The notes beneath the pieces were generated by a model. The model did no database searches. It was not told the DNA's origin and was given only the letters and a program-made list of their open reading frames with translations. Below, in pieces: positions 42,755 to 51,812 of a stretch of DNA of 64,000 nt. How positions within the stretch are numbered: the first letter of the stretch is position 1; every line of letters begins with the position of its first letter. The stretch is taken from contig DATMML010000137.1 of the NCBI GenBank assembly GCA_035570235.1, forward strand, positions 62,001 through 126,000, written 5' to 3'. Position numbers and translations under genes: made by a program. This DNA comes from Vicinamibacteria bacterium. Its GTDB lineage: Bacteria > Acidobacteriota > Vicinamibacteria > Fen-336.

Positions 42755-43203
42755 TTCCTGGGATGCGTCAGGCGAGGGGCTTGGTCATCATCGAGGGACC
42801 GGGGCCCTTTCGTTCTGGCGAATCCTCCGAGTCAACGCGCGCCACATCCGGCTCGAGGCCGGCGGCGACGAGCGCCCAGGGCATTTGCCAAGGCAGGACG
42901 CCATCGGCCGCACCGGCTACAATTTTGAGGGCTTGCTGCCGTCGGTCAGAGTTTGACTTGTCACAGCTGGAGACGGGAACGCTCGCAGAGGCGATCATAC
43001 GAGTCCCGAGAATGGAGACGCAACGTCGGAGGTGAAGTTCATCCCGATAGTCCCGGCAGGGACGCGGTCAAGTGCCGTAGCTCGGTCGATCCGCGCCTTT
43101 GGTATATGGGTCAATAGTCAAGGGCACGGGCGGCGACTCGTGGAGGTCTAGATCGGGGAGTGGTAGAGCCACTTTCCCGTGGACGGCATCTGTCTCTTGG
43201 ATC
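42755..43203. other. 449-base gap between divergent asnB and O-antigen ligase-like gene
   Basis: No convincing gene here. Several short frames exist on both strands (up to about 90 codons) but none has a recognisable domain or ribosome binding site. It must hold both divergent promoters. I see an isolated TTGACT (42953-42958) without a matching -10, and an AT-rich TATATG (43103-43108) after TTTGG. Confidence 0.5.
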
Positions 43204-44988
43204 ATGGCGCCCACTTCGCCAATTCTAACGCAGCATGAGTCGCCCGCGGCCCCGACCGCGCTCATTGTCCTTGTCTTCCTAACCGTCGCTTCACCCTGGC
43301 CATTCGGGAGCGTCCATCCTCTGGCCATCCTGGTTATCACGCTCATCGCCCTGGTCACTGCGCTCAGCGTGGCCGCGACGGGGGCCTGGCGGGGGCGTTT
43401 GATGCTGCCCTCTTTTCCGATCTGGCCCCTATTGGGCCTTGTCGCGCTGGCTGCCCTTCAGCTCGTGCCGCTGGCGCCGAGCCTCCATGCGGTCCTGGCC
43501 CCTGGCTCCTATGCGATCTGGCATCCGGAAGAGTCCGCCGCCGCGGCCCTCCTTGGACCCGTTTCGCAGCCGATCTCCATCGATCCACAGTCCACCCATC
43601 GGTGGCTGGCGTTCACGTTTGGTCTCGCCGCCCTGGCCGTCCTCGCCGCGCCGGCACTGCGGGAGCGCCGCTTCGCCCTGCGTGCCACGCTCGTCGTCGC
43701 CGGGGGTGGGCTGGCCGTAGCGCTCTACGGCATCGTGGCCCGCACCCTCTTTGGCAATTTGCTCTACGGCACCGTGGCTGTGCCCACCGTGAGCCCCTTC
43801 GGTCCCTTCGTCAGCAAGAACCACTTTGCGGGGTACGTGGAGATGGCGGCGTTGCTGATCTCTGGCCTTGCCATCGGCCTCGCGGACGCGGCGCGGCGGC
43901 GCTCGTCTCCCCTGGGTTGGGTGGAGAGCCGCCGGGCGGGACGCGTGGTCCTCGCCGGGGGTGCGGCAGCCGCGATGGGGTTGGCGGTTCTCGTCTCGCT
44001 CTCTCGAGGCGGGGTCGTGGCCCTGGCCCTCGGTGGGGTCGTTCTCGTCGCCCTCGGGGCCCTCGTACGCGGACGAAAGCGCCCGCGCCGCTCGGCAATA
44101 TGGGGCTTGGGGGCACTCCTGGGGCTTGCGGTGCTAGCCCTGGCCGTCGTGCCAAGAGAGGGACGGCAACGGATCGAGAGCCTGGGCGGCATAACGGCGG
44201 ATTCCTCCGGTTCGTTCCGCACGGTCCTTTGGCACGATACGGTACGGCTCGCCGCCGCCAGCCCGTTCTTGGGCCATGGTCTGGGAGCCTTCGCGGATGC
44301 TCTGCCTCGCTTCAAGACCGCCGCTGGCGAGCTGCGGGTCGAGCACGCCGAGAACGACTACCTGGAGATGCTGGCGGAGGGCGGCGTGCTCGGGCTGGGC
44401 TTGGCCCTGGCCTTGGTGGCGTTGTTAACGCGGCATGCGGTTCGGGGCCTCAAGGAGCAGGAGGATCGTCTCCTTCGCGGGCTCGGGCTTGGCGCGGCGG
44501 CGGGCTTTTGGGCGCTGCTCGTCCACAGCGCCTTTGATTTCAACCTGCACATCCCCTCGAGCGCGCTGCTCTTTGCGTTCCTAGCCGCGTTGAGTGTGGG
44601 CGCCAGCGGCCACGCCACGCGCTCTCCCTCTCGCCGGTGGCCCTTGGTTGCAGCGAGCGCGGTGGTGTTCTGTCTTCTCCTGGCAACGGTGGCCACGCCT
44701 CCTGCCGGGTCCTCCACCCTGGACACCATGCACCGCCTCTCCGCGACGGGGGCCATCACCCCTCTTCGAGGCGCTCTGGCCGAGGCATCGCTCGTGGACA
44801 GTCTTCGTCATCACCCCGCCGACGCCGAAGCTTGGGTCGTTTTGGGCTGGCTGCATTCGATCCGTGGGGCCAGGAAGGAGGGCGCCGCGCTCGCTCGCTA
44901 TGGTGCCAACCTTGATCCGCGACGCAAGTCGCTTCAAGAAACAGCGGCACAGCTGGCGGCCGCGGCGGGACCGCCGGCAAGAGATTGA
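43204..44988 (+). CDS. O-antigen ligase/polymerase-like membrane protein (Wzy_C family) with C-terminal TPR-like part
   Basis: A 594-residue polytopic membrane protein. About twelve hydrophobic segments are visible, with the family pattern SLSRGGVVALALGGVVLVALGALVRG and the loop FLGHGLGAFADALP... EHAENDYLEMLAEGGVLGLGL, typical of WaaL/Wzy_C ligases and polymerases. The C-terminal 100 residues (DSLRHHPADAEAWVVLGWLH... NLDPRRKSLQET) resemble one or two TPR units. The frame opens at 43099, but the ATG at 43204 gives a sensible N-terminus before the first membrane helix; its ribosome binding site is weak. Confidence 0.85.
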   Translation: MAPTSPILTQHESPAAPTALIVLVFLTVASPWPFGSVHPLAILVITLIALVTALSVAATGAWRGRLMLPSFPIWPLLGLVALAALQLVPLAPSLHAVLAPGSYAIWHPEESAAAALLGPVSQPISIDPQSTHRWLAFTFGLAALAVLAAPALRERRFALRATLVVAGGGLAVALYGIVARTLFGNLLYGTVAVPTVSPFGPFVSKNHFAGYVEMAALLISGLAIGLADAARRRSSPLGWVESRRAGRVVLAGGAAAAMGLAVLVSLSRGGVVALALGGVVLVALGALVRGRKRPRRSAIWGLGALLGLAVLALAVVPREGRQRIESLGGITADSSGSFRTVLWHDTVRLAAASPFLGHGLGAFADALPRFKTAAGELRVEHAENDYLEMLAEGGVLGLGLALALVALLTRHAVRGLKEQEDRLLRGLGLGAAAGFWALLVHSAFDFNLHIPSSALLFAFLAALSVGASGHATRSPSRRWPLVAASAVVFCLLLATVATPPAGSSTLDTMHRLSATGAITPLRGALAEASLVDSLRHHPADAEAWVVLGWLHSIRGARKEGAALARYGANLDPRRKSLQETAAQLAAAAGPPARD

Positions 44989-45004
44989 GCCGGACCGCGG
45001 TTCC

Positions 45005-46069
45005 TTACGCGCGCCGGCGGCGCCCAATCGCCCGCCAGCCCAAGCCAGCCAGGATATCCCGAACCTCGAGGCCGGCTGTTTCCAGCCAGGCCGCCACTTC
45101 CTCCCGGCCGTAGCGACCCTCGATAGGGGCGCAGAGTCGATCGAACTGCTCGGCCACGAGCATGCGGAAGGGCACATCTGCGTACTGTACGAGGGGCAGA
45201 CCCCGAGTCAGACGGTCGCCCAGCGCTGACCCCCGAAGCCACCGACGGGGCAAAATGAAGAGCACGCTGCCGAGGGCGGCTATAGCCCAAGAGATCGCAT
45301 GCACTACCGGAAAGGGAAGCCGCGTGGTGACGCGGCGGAGCAGGGTCACCGCTTCCAGAAGTAGTCTCCGCGGCCAGGGGTCACCGTCTAGAGACCGGTA
45401 CACGTAGAGACGCAGCTCTCCTGCGGGGCGCACGAGCGACGCCAAGGCGCGCACGCCCATGATGGGCTCCGCCAAGTGATGCACGACGCCAAGGCAATAG
45501 ACCAGGTCAAAAGCTGCGGGCGCGAAGGGCGCCCAGCACAGGTCGGCTTGGACGAAGTCTGCCCCGCTCCTTTCTCGCTCCGCCGCCACGTCTATGGCCG
45601 GGCTGACGTCCATGCCTACGACGGCTGCTCCGGACCGACGAGCAAAATGGAGCCAACGACCCATCCCGCACCCGGCGTCCAGCACGCGAAGGCCCTCCCA
45701 GGCCACCTCCTCAGGCCCCTCGAAGTACCAGCGGAAGATCCGATCGTGGCTAGCCAGCAGGTCGGGGAAGCGGCGCCATTCATCACCGAATGCGCGCAAG
45801 GTGCGGGTGGCGGTGGAAGCGTCTTCACGGCCCCGGAGGGGGCTTAGGTCGGGATAGCGGTCGAAGAAGGCGGCGTGGTCCCGAAGGAGCGTCGGGGCCA
45901 ACGCGGGGGGCAAGATCCGCGGGACCCCCGAGATGACCGGGAAGACCAGCCCACACGCGCTGCGCAGTGAGCCCTCCAACACCTCCTCCCCGGCCGTGGC
46001 GCCCACCCCGAGCTCGAGGGGCTGGCCGCAACGGGGACAGCGGAGTGTCTCCGCGAAGGAGCGCCTCAC
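45005..46069 (-). CDS. Class I SAM-dependent methyltransferase with N-terminal Trm112-like zinc-ribbon
   Basis: A 354-residue protein. The first 40 residues hold Cys11/Cys14 (LRCPRCG) and a further Cys, then FPVISGVPRIL, as in methyltransferases of surface-sugar loci. The SAM-binding motif is VLDAGCGMGRWLHFARRSG and the post-motif region VYCLGVVHHLAEP. Long hydrophobic C-terminal helices (VVHAISWAIAALGSVLFIL) suggest membrane association. It probably methylates a polysaccharide sugar or terminates chains. The GTG start overlaps the acyltransferase stop by 4 bases. Confidence 0.85.
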   Translation of the reverse strand: MRRSFAETLRCPRCGQPLELGVGATAGEEVLEGSLRSACGLVFPVISGVPRILPPALAPTLLRDHAAFFDRYPDLSPLRGREDASTATRTLRAFGDEWRRFPDLLASHDRIFRWYFEGPEEVAWEGLRVLDAGCGMGRWLHFARRSGAAVVGMDVSPAIDVAAERERSGADFVQADLCWAPFAPAAFDLVYCLGVVHHLAEPIMGVRALASLVRPAGELRLYVYRSLDGDPWPRRLLLEAVTLLRRVTTRLPFPVVHAISWAIAALGSVLFILPRRWLRGSALGDRLTRGLPLVQYADVPFRMLVAEQFDRLCAPIEGRYGREEVAAWLETAGLEVRDILAGLGWRAIGRRRRA

Positions 46070-46806
46070 GGCCGGTTGTAGAAGTCGTCGGGAATGTCAC
46101 TGCGCGTCTTGAAACGCACGCGCTTCAAGTCTTCGTCCGTAAGGGCCCGCACCGTTTTGGCGGGAACGCCTGCCACCAACGACCGCGGCTGGTCGATCTT
46201 TCCCGTCAGCACCGAACCCATGGCCAGGATGCATTCCGAGGGCAGTCGCGCCCCCGGAGCGATCCGGATCTCGGAGCCGAGGTAGCAGAAGTCCTCTATG
46301 GTGATGGGACCCGTCTCCTGCCGGTTGTGTGTCCAGAGGGACGAGTTTCTGCCCCCTAGGATGACGTTGCGACCGATGCGAACCTGGTCGGTGAAGTCCA
46401 CGCGGTGGCCAGAGACAACGATCGCCCCGTCGCCCAACTCAAGGATCGAGACCGGGTTCGTGGTGCAGTCGTGATCGGGTATCGCGTTCAGGACGTTGAA
46501 GCGCATGACGGTCGAATACGCGCCAAGGGAGACCCTCTCGCCGCCGCGGATGATGTTGCCGAGGCCGACCTTGGCGTGGGGAGCCGCCTCCAAATGACCC
46601 ACCCGGAGAATCAGGTTGAAGTGGCCTATGTGTGTGCCTTCGGCCAGGTCAACATGCTCCGCATCGAGTAGCGACAGACCGATGCTTACTCCGGGGCCGA
46701 TGCGGTACCCGAAGAAGATCCGATAAGCGGGCCGCTTCAGAAAGTCGGGCAGAAAACCGACGAGGGCAAGACAAGCGAGCCGCAGTCGTCGATGCCAACG
46801 GCTCAA
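46066..46806 (-). CDS. Left-handed beta-helix acyltransferase (WcaF/CatB-like)
   Basis: A 246-residue protein with hexapeptide repeats. After an N-terminal hydrophobic patch (LRLACLALVGFLPDF), the region about 34-205 shows the LbH pattern (e.g. IGPGVSIGLSLLDAEHVDLAEGTHIG, VRIGRNVILGGRNSSLW, GSEIRIAPGARLPSECILAMGSVL) ending AGVPAKTVR. Such enzymes O-acetylate sugars or lipids. It overlaps both neighbours by 4 bases in one operon with the Wzy-like protein and the methyltransferase. Confidence 0.85.
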   Translation of the reverse strand: MSRWHRRLRLACLALVGFLPDFLKRPAYRIFFGYRIGPGVSIGLSLLDAEHVDLAEGTHIGHFNLILRVGHLEAAPHAKVGLGNIIRGGERVSLGAYSTVMRFNVLNAIPDHDCTTNPVSILELGDGAIVVSGHRVDFTDQVRIGRNVILGGRNSSLWTHNRQETGPITIEDFCYLGSEIRIAPGARLPSECILAMGSVLTGKIDQPRSLVAGVPAKTVRALTDEDLKRVRFKTRSDIPDDFYNRP

Positions 46807-48083
46807 CGTTGCCAGGCGGGCAGAACTGCGGTTTCCCGAAGCCGGAGCTGCTCCCTTTGCCGCCGCTTCTCTTCAATACCCGCGCCCATGAGAATGAAGA
46901 AAAACATGGTGACTTGAGTCCGCTGGCGGTAGGCGGTGCCGACGTTGCTTTGGAAGATCGCGTACGCGATGGTTAGGGTCGTGGCAAAGACCAGGATGGG
47001 AAGCGCGGGTCGAAGGCGTTCCTTGAGCGTGTGGCGCAAGCCTCTTAGCAGGGAGGGCATGAGCGCGTACCAGACCAGCGTCTCGGGAAGTGTCATCAGC
47101 TGCCTAAGCCCTGTGATGGCCCAGGGGAAGGGTGCGAAGAGCAAGTACGCAAGGCCAATGGGGAGGGCGGCCAGGGCCCCGGTTGGGGTCGACACGTCGA
47201 TCTCTCCAGCGAAGGCGGATTTCCCGAGGGTCGTCTGACCCAATCTCGCGGTCTGAAGCTTATCCAAATCGAAATACGAGGTCTGCTGTTCAATCGTCTC
47301 CGTCCGGACGCCGAAGGTCATGGCTCCTAGAAACACGGCCACGAGAGCAATCTGTGCCAGCACGCTGCCGAACAGGCCGCGCCGCTGTGCGAACAGGAAG
47401 GTCCCAAGGGTGGCGAACGCCACCATGTAGAAAATGTAGAAACGCAGCGTCATGAGAGCCAGACTGGATGCTACGAAGAGGGCGATATGAGCCAGCGTGA
47501 AGCGCTCCCTCAGCTTCAGGACAGCATACATGCACACCGATATGCAAAACAGGATTGAGGGGTCTTTGTACATGGCACAAGACCAGAAGATCATCTGCGG
47601 GAAGAATGCCATGAACAACGCTGCCCATCGCGCCGCCTTGGCGTCAAATAGGTGCTTCGCGATGCCGTAGATGACAAAGATGGAGAGGCCTCCAATTGTT
47701 CCGTTCAGGAACTGGACGACGAGCTGGTTGCGTCCGACGAGAAAGTAGATAGCACCCACGAAGTATTGGAAGCCGTACCCGCTAACGGCCGTCACAACCG
47801 TCGGCACAACAAACGTCTGGCCGGACCACTGGAGGGACATAAGATAGCCGCCGTAGTCATACGTACTCGAGTCGCCCCAGAATGTGTCGGCAAAAACCGA
47901 GTCCCCGGCGTACGCATTGAGGAATAGGGCCCCCGCGTAGCGAAGACCAAGGGACCACAAGTAGATCTTCGCCAGGAACTGCCCTTCGGCTCCCGGAAAA
48001 GACCGGCGCACTCGCGAGACGATCCACGCGTTCCAGAGGATTGCCAAGAACGCGGCAACGAGCCCATCGAAGAAGCCGGTCAT
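46803..48083 (-). CDS. Polytopic membrane protein, Wzy- or GT-C-like
   Basis: A 426-residue membrane protein with about ten hydrophobic segments. The first periplasmic loop (ADTFWGDSSTYDYGGYLMSL) and the repeated pattern of aromatic residues and charged loops, with FFPQMIFWSCAMYKDPSILF, resemble GT-C glycosyltransferases or O-antigen polymerases. No exact family is recognised. Its base composition is lower in GC than its neighbours, as is common for Wzy-type genes. Overlaps the acyltransferase and the GT4 gene by 4 bases each. Confidence 0.72.
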   Translation of the reverse strand: MTGFFDGLVAAFLAILWNAWIVSRVRRSFPGAEGQFLAKIYLWSLGLRYAGALFLNAYAGDSVFADTFWGDSSTYDYGGYLMSLQWSGQTFVVPTVVTAVSGYGFQYFVGAIYFLVGRNQLVVQFLNGTIGGLSIFVIYGIAKHLFDAKAARWAALFMAFFPQMIFWSCAMYKDPSILFCISVCMYAVLKLRERFTLAHIALFVASSLALMTLRFYIFYMVAFATLGTFLFAQRRGLFGSVLAQIALVAVFLGAMTFGVRTETIEQQTSYFDLDKLQTARLGQTTLGKSAFAGEIDVSTPTGALAALPIGLAYLLFAPFPWAITGLRQLMTLPETLVWYALMPSLLRGLRHTLKERLRPALPILVFATTLTIAYAIFQSNVGTAYRQRTQVTMFFFILMGAGIEEKRRQREQLRLRETAVLPAWQR

Positions 48084-49150
48084 GAGACCGTGCTCCGGAA
48101 GACGTCCGCGACCCGGGGAGCTTGCACCATCGCCGAGAAGCGCTCCTCGACTGTAGCCCTGGCGGCTCGGCCAACACGGAACCGTAGCTCGGGGTCGCCC
48201 AAGAGAAGGTCGAGAGTGTCTACCCAGTCGTCTTCCGTAGCGGCCAGGAATCCGTTTCGCCCGTGATCAACGATCTCCCGGTTGATGCCGACGGGGCTGA
48301 CCACCGGCGGTATCCCCAAGGCCATGTACTGGAGTGCTTTCAGGCCGCATTTCCCGCGCTCCCACTCGGCGTCGGGGAGGGGCATGATCCCTATGTCGAA
48401 ACAGGAGATGTCCTGGGCCTCTGTGGCCGAGCGCCAGGGGCAGTGCTCCACGTCGACCCCGTCCACGGAGAACCCGGTCCCTCCGACAACAACCACCTTG
48501 AAATCGCGCCGAGTCCGCAAACGCGCCAGTGCCGGGCCGACCAACTGAAGGTACTGAACGGTGCTGTAGCTTCCGGTCCATCCGATCACGGGTCGAGGCC
48601 CGGTCCGCGGGGCAAGGAGCTGGTATTTCGCGGTGTCGATGGTGGTGGGGATGACGCTCACCCGAGCATTGTAACGAGACGCGTAGTCGGCAAGGTACCT
48701 GTTTCCGGCCATGACGTGGGCGGCAAGACGACACAGCGTAGCCGTCTTTCTTGGAAAACGAAGGTAGGAGAGATAGGAGTTCGCAGGGCTGACATAGCGG
48801 ATCCAGATTGCGTCATCGAAGTCAAAGACGAACGGAATGCCACTGCGGGATAGAATCCGCTCGGCAATCGCAGGCCCCAGGAGCGCCCCCTCTCGAAAGA
48901 CATAGACGAGGTCGAACTCAGAAGCCTTCCAAGCTGCACGGATGCGCTGGCCGAGGGCTCGAGTGAGGCCCCAGGCCTTTCGGGCGAGCTCTCCCGACTC
49001 TTGCAGAAGCGTGGTCAGGCGGGCCGGAGCAAAGGGAGAGTAGGTGATTTCAATCCCCTCTCGGCGGAGATGGGGATCCCATTGCTCGATTCGAAATCTC
49101 TGACCGGGAGAGCGGTCCACTTCCTGCGGGACCCAGGCGAGTACTCTCAA
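48080..49150 (-). CDS. GT4-like glycosyltransferase
   Basis: A 356-residue GT-B glycosyltransferase. The N-terminal half contains VLAWVPQEVDRSPGQRFRIEQWDPHLRREG and DLVYVFREGALLGP; the donor half has VIGWTGSYSTVQYLQ, CPWRSATEAQDISCFDIGIMPLPDAEWERGKCGLKALQYMALG and the PPVVSPVGINREIVDHGRNG motif, including the Glu residues typical of GT4. The GTG/ATG overlaps the epimerase stop by 4 bases. Confidence 0.87.
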   Translation of the reverse strand: MRVLAWVPQEVDRSPGQRFRIEQWDPHLRREGIEITYSPFAPARLTTLLQESGELARKAWGLTRALGQRIRAAWKASEFDLVYVFREGALLGPAIAERILSRSGIPFVFDFDDAIWIRYVSPANSYLSYLRFPRKTATLCRLAAHVMAGNRYLADYASRYNARVSVIPTTIDTAKYQLLAPRTGPRPVIGWTGSYSTVQYLQLVGPALARLRTRRDFKVVVVGGTGFSVDGVDVEHCPWRSATEAQDISCFDIGIMPLPDAEWERGKCGLKALQYMALGIPPVVSPVGINREIVDHGRNGFLAATEDDWVDTLDLLLGDPELRFRVGRAARATVEERFSAMVQAPRVADVFRSTVS

Positions 49151-50280
49151 CGAACGAGTCCCTTCTTCGTCAGTTCGGCAAAGCTGGCCTCGACCCCATC
49201 GGCCGGCTGCTCATTCCGACACCAGGTGATGAGGTCGGGTATGCCCTCGTCGAGCGCGTAGCGCGCCTGGAATCCGAGCACACGGCGGGCCTCCGCGGTG
49301 TCCGCGACGCAATGACGGATATCGCCCGCTCGGTACTTGCCCAAGATTTGCGGCTTGAGATCGAGACCCAGGTGGGAGCTCAGGGCCTGGGCCACACCGG
49401 CGACGCTCGTGCGCCGGCCCGTGCCGACATTCAGGACGTGGGTCCCATTGCCCTGGAATTCGGTGGCTTTCACGAGGGCAGCGGTCACGTCTCGAACATC
49501 GATGAAATCGCGGCTCTGGCCGCCATCCTCAAAGATGAGCGGTGGACGCCCGTTCAGCAGTCGGGAGAGGAATATTGCGGCGACTCCTGTGTAGGGATTG
49601 CCCAGGCTTTGTCGACGACCAAAAACATTGAAGAAACGTAGGGCGAACGTGGGGATCCTATAGGCACGCCCGAAGGAGACGAAGAGATCTTCCTGGTGCT
49701 TCTTGGTGGCTGCGTAGATAGACGCGATAACAGGAACCTTCGTCTCTGGCGTGCCCACGGGTTCCATGTCCGAGCGACAGCCCGTACAGACGATCTCCCA
49801 GCGGCTCGCGGCAAGTTGCTCTTCGCTGCGCTCTTCTCCCGTATTGCCCCCGCAGGCCGGGCAGCGATAGGCACCCTCGCCGTAGAGGCTCATCGAAGAA
49901 GCAACGACGAGCTTGCGGATGGGCTTGGGGTTGCGGGCTAACAAGTCAAGAAGAAGACCTGTCCCGGTGGCGTTGGTGTGCACGTAGTAGTAGGGCTTGT
50001 ACATCGATTGGCCGACCCCAACCACGGCGGCCAAGTGGACGACGGCTTCTACACCCTCCAGGCTCGCCTTCAAGGCCTCGGGATCGGTCACGTCGCCAAG
50101 GTGGAACCGTACAGTGCCGTTTTCAATGTGGCTGACCAGGTGCCGGGGAGTTTTCGCTGCTGCCCCATGGACTTGGGGATCTAGGTTGTCGAGGACAGTA
50201 ACTGCGTGTGCCCGGGCCACCAGCTCGTCCACGAGGTGCGAGCCAATGAAGCCGGCTCCCCCGGTCACGAGGACGTTCAT
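49147..50280 (-). CDS. NAD-dependent sugar epimerase with Cys4 insertion
   Basis: A 377-residue extended short-chain dehydrogenase/reductase, of the UDP-glucose 4-epimerase type. NAD-binding GGAGFIGSH lies at the N-terminus, the catalytic pair is YAATK (about 189-193), and FGRRQSLGNPYTG and FIDVRDVTAALVKA are typical. Between the Rossmann core and YAATK there is an insertion with two CxxC pairs (140/143 and 165/168) that probably binds zinc. I use the ATG at 50278-50280; an upstream GTG adds three residues. Its start overlaps the stop of a 71-residue frame (50277-50492). Confidence 0.9.
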   Translation of the reverse strand: MNVLVTGGAGFIGSHLVDELVARAHAVTVLDNLDPQVHGAAAKTPRHLVSHIENGTVRFHLGDVTDPEALKASLEGVEAVVHLAAVVGVGQSMYKPYYYVHTNATGTGLLLDLLARNPKPIRKLVVASSMSLYGEGAYRCPACGGNTGEERSEEQLAASRWEIVCTGCRSDMEPVGTPETKVPVIASIYAATKKHQEDLFVSFGRAYRIPTFALRFFNVFGRRQSLGNPYTGVAAIFLSRLLNGRPPLIFEDGGQSRDFIDVRDVTAALVKATEFQGNGTHVLNVGTGRRTSVAGVAQALSSHLGLDLKPQILGKYRAGDIRHCVADTAEARRVLGFQARYALDEGIPDLITWCRNEQPADGVEASFAELTKKGLVR

Positions 50281-50492
50281 GGCCAACACCCGGCCAGGAG
50301 GTCGGCGGGCACTGCGTTGCCCGGCACAACGATGCCGGAAGCGCCACGGGGCCGACGCCCGTGGTTCTCAACCGAGGAGCGGGCGTGTCGGGAGAGCACT
50401 GACCGCCGGAGCACGAGAGGATCCTCGGTGACCGGCATGGGAAGAGCGCCTTCTCCCCGGACCTCCAGGGTCATGTGCTCAAAGTTTAGCAT
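50277..50492 (-). CDS. Hypothetical small protein coupled to the epimerase
   Basis: A 71-residue frame beginning MLNFEHMTLEVRGEGALPMP and followed by Val/Arg-rich sequence, with no recognised family. Its TGA overlaps the epimerase ATG by ATGA, the overlap form used throughout this operon, which supports a real gene. Against it, the ribosome binding site (GGAGGG) is 12 bases from the ATG and the C-terminal half is Arg/Pro-rich and may be random. Possible alternative: an untranslated leader. Confidence 0.4.
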   Translation of the reverse strand: MLNFEHMTLEVRGEGALPMPVTEDPLVLRRSVLSRHARSSVENHGRRPRGASGIVVPGNAVPADLLAGCWP

Positions 50493-50842
50493 GGGGACTG
50501 AATACCCTCCCCCTCGGCGCTCGGCGCTCGGCTGTTGCTCTCCGCTAAGGAGTCCTCAACGGGCCTGCTCAGCGCGGTCAGCGCAGACCTCAACCCCCGC
50601 GTGACAGCCCCCTGGGGTTTCTTTATCTGCTGTTATGATCTACTCAAGGACACCGTGCGACCCTTGGGCTGTTTGGACCCGTCGAGAACGCGCGAGAGAA
50701 ACGATCGCTCCGTGCTGCCAACGGGCTCCCCTCCGGCCGCTTTACGGTTTGGCCATGATACGTCGCTCATTGACCAACGGCTCGGAGACGGAGCCGCCGC
50801 GATTCCCCGACCACCGGGCGGCCGGAGCACGCGACGCCGCCC
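50493..50842. other. 350-base gap between divergent operons with an extended -10 promoter candidate
   Basis: No gene supported. On the plus strand TGTTATGAT (50631-50639) is an extended -10 (TATGAT, 5 of 6 to consensus) without a clear -35, placed about 205 bases before the GT2 gene. A tandem of the word ctcggcg occurs near 50511-50535. A 103-codon frame (50535-50846, TTG start) overlaps the GT2 GTG as GTGA but its sequence is not protein-like. Confidence 0.45.
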
Positions 50843-51802
50843 GTGACGAGTTCGCGGCTGCCGGCAACGCCGCTCGTTACCGTGTGCATGCCGGTCTACA
50901 ATGCAGGGAAGTACCTTTCCGGTGCGATTGAAAGCATCCTCCGACAGACCCTGCCCGACCTCGAGTTCCTCATCTTCGACGACGGATCAACCGACGGCTC
51001 GCTTGAGACCGCAGAACGCTTCGCGCGGAGCGACTCCCGGATTCGGGTCTTCCCGCAAGAACACTGCGGGTACACACCACATCTCAATGAGGGGCTTCGT
51101 CGCGCGTGCGCGCCTCTCTACGCTCGGATGGACGCCGACGACATCGCAGCCCCGGAAAGGCTGGAGAAGCAGCTTCGCTATCTTGATGACCATACCGATT
51201 GCGTGGCAGTTGGAACCCAGGCCCTTCTTGTTGATGAAGACGACTGTCCGGTACTCCGAACGCAGCATCCGCTCGAACACTCCGTTATTGAGTCCCTCCA
51301 TCTGCAAGGGCGAATTCGGGTGCACGACCCCAGCTTGGTCCTGCGCACGGAGGTCATGCGCCAGATCGGCGGTTACGACCCCCGCTTTGAGCCAGCGGAG
51401 GGCTTCGAGTTCCTACTCAGACTCGGCGAGGTGGGCCGGCTCGCCAACATGCCCGACTTTCTGTACCGCTACCGCCTGCATGACAAGCAAGTAACCGTCC
51501 GGCGCTATGAACGCCAGCAGCAAGCCATGAAGGAAGCACTCGTCGAGGCTTGCCGTCGCCGCGGGCTGACGATGACCCATGCGGGGCCCTATCTCGATCG
51601 TCGAACCGAGCGACCCTGGCAGACGCACATTCTGTGGGCGGAGTGTGCCTACCGCTCTGGATTCCAGGCGACCGCCATGAAGCATGCACGGCTGGGGGTT
51701 GCCCTTCGCCCCTGGTCACGCACCGCGTGGAGGGTCTTGTATCGCGTTGCGACGCGAGGCCCCGATCCTCTCGCCCAGGCCTCGTCGCCCCCGGAATCCT
51801 GA
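50843..51802 (+). CDS. GT2-family glycosyltransferase
   Basis: A 319-residue inverting GT-A glycosyltransferase. The N-terminal VTVCMPVYNAGKYLSGAIESILRQTLPDLEFLIFDDGSTDGSLE segment holds the nucleotide-binding DD, followed by ARMDADDIAAPERLEKQL (DxD metal site) and the acceptor-side VHDPSLVLR and GGYDPRFEPAEGFEFLLRL region with its catalytic Glu-Asp area. It starts with GTG; the previous stop-limited frame offers no better start. First gene of the plus-strand operon. Confidence 0.92.
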   Translation: MTSSRLPATPLVTVCMPVYNAGKYLSGAIESILRQTLPDLEFLIFDDGSTDGSLETAERFARSDSRIRVFPQEHCGYTPHLNEGLRRACAPLYARMDADDIAAPERLEKQLRYLDDHTDCVAVGTQALLVDEDDCPVLRTQHPLEHSVIESLHLQGRIRVHDPSLVLRTEVMRQIGGYDPRFEPAEGFEFLLRLGEVGRLANMPDFLYRYRLHDKQVTVRRYERQQQAMKEALVEACRRRGLTMTHAGPYLDRRTERPWQTHILWAECAYRSGFQATAMKHARLGVALRPWSRTAWRVLYRVATRGPDPLAQASSPPES

Positions 51803-51812
51803 GCCTAGCCGC

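Noticed and set aside
42768-42998. Short minus-strand frame of 76 codons in the gap before asnB
   Set aside because: No ribosome site, no homology-like features, and it overlaps the likely promoter region.
50603-50626. Short GC hairpin followed by TTTCTTT as an intrinsic terminator
   Set aside because: The stem is only three to four pairs with a tiny loop, and no gene on the plus strand ends upstream of it.
50535-50846. 103-codon frame before the GT2 gene, overlapping its GTG as GTGA
   Set aside because: It starts with TTG, shows no protein-like pattern, and the overlap is a single coincidence in a region with a promoter candidate inside it.
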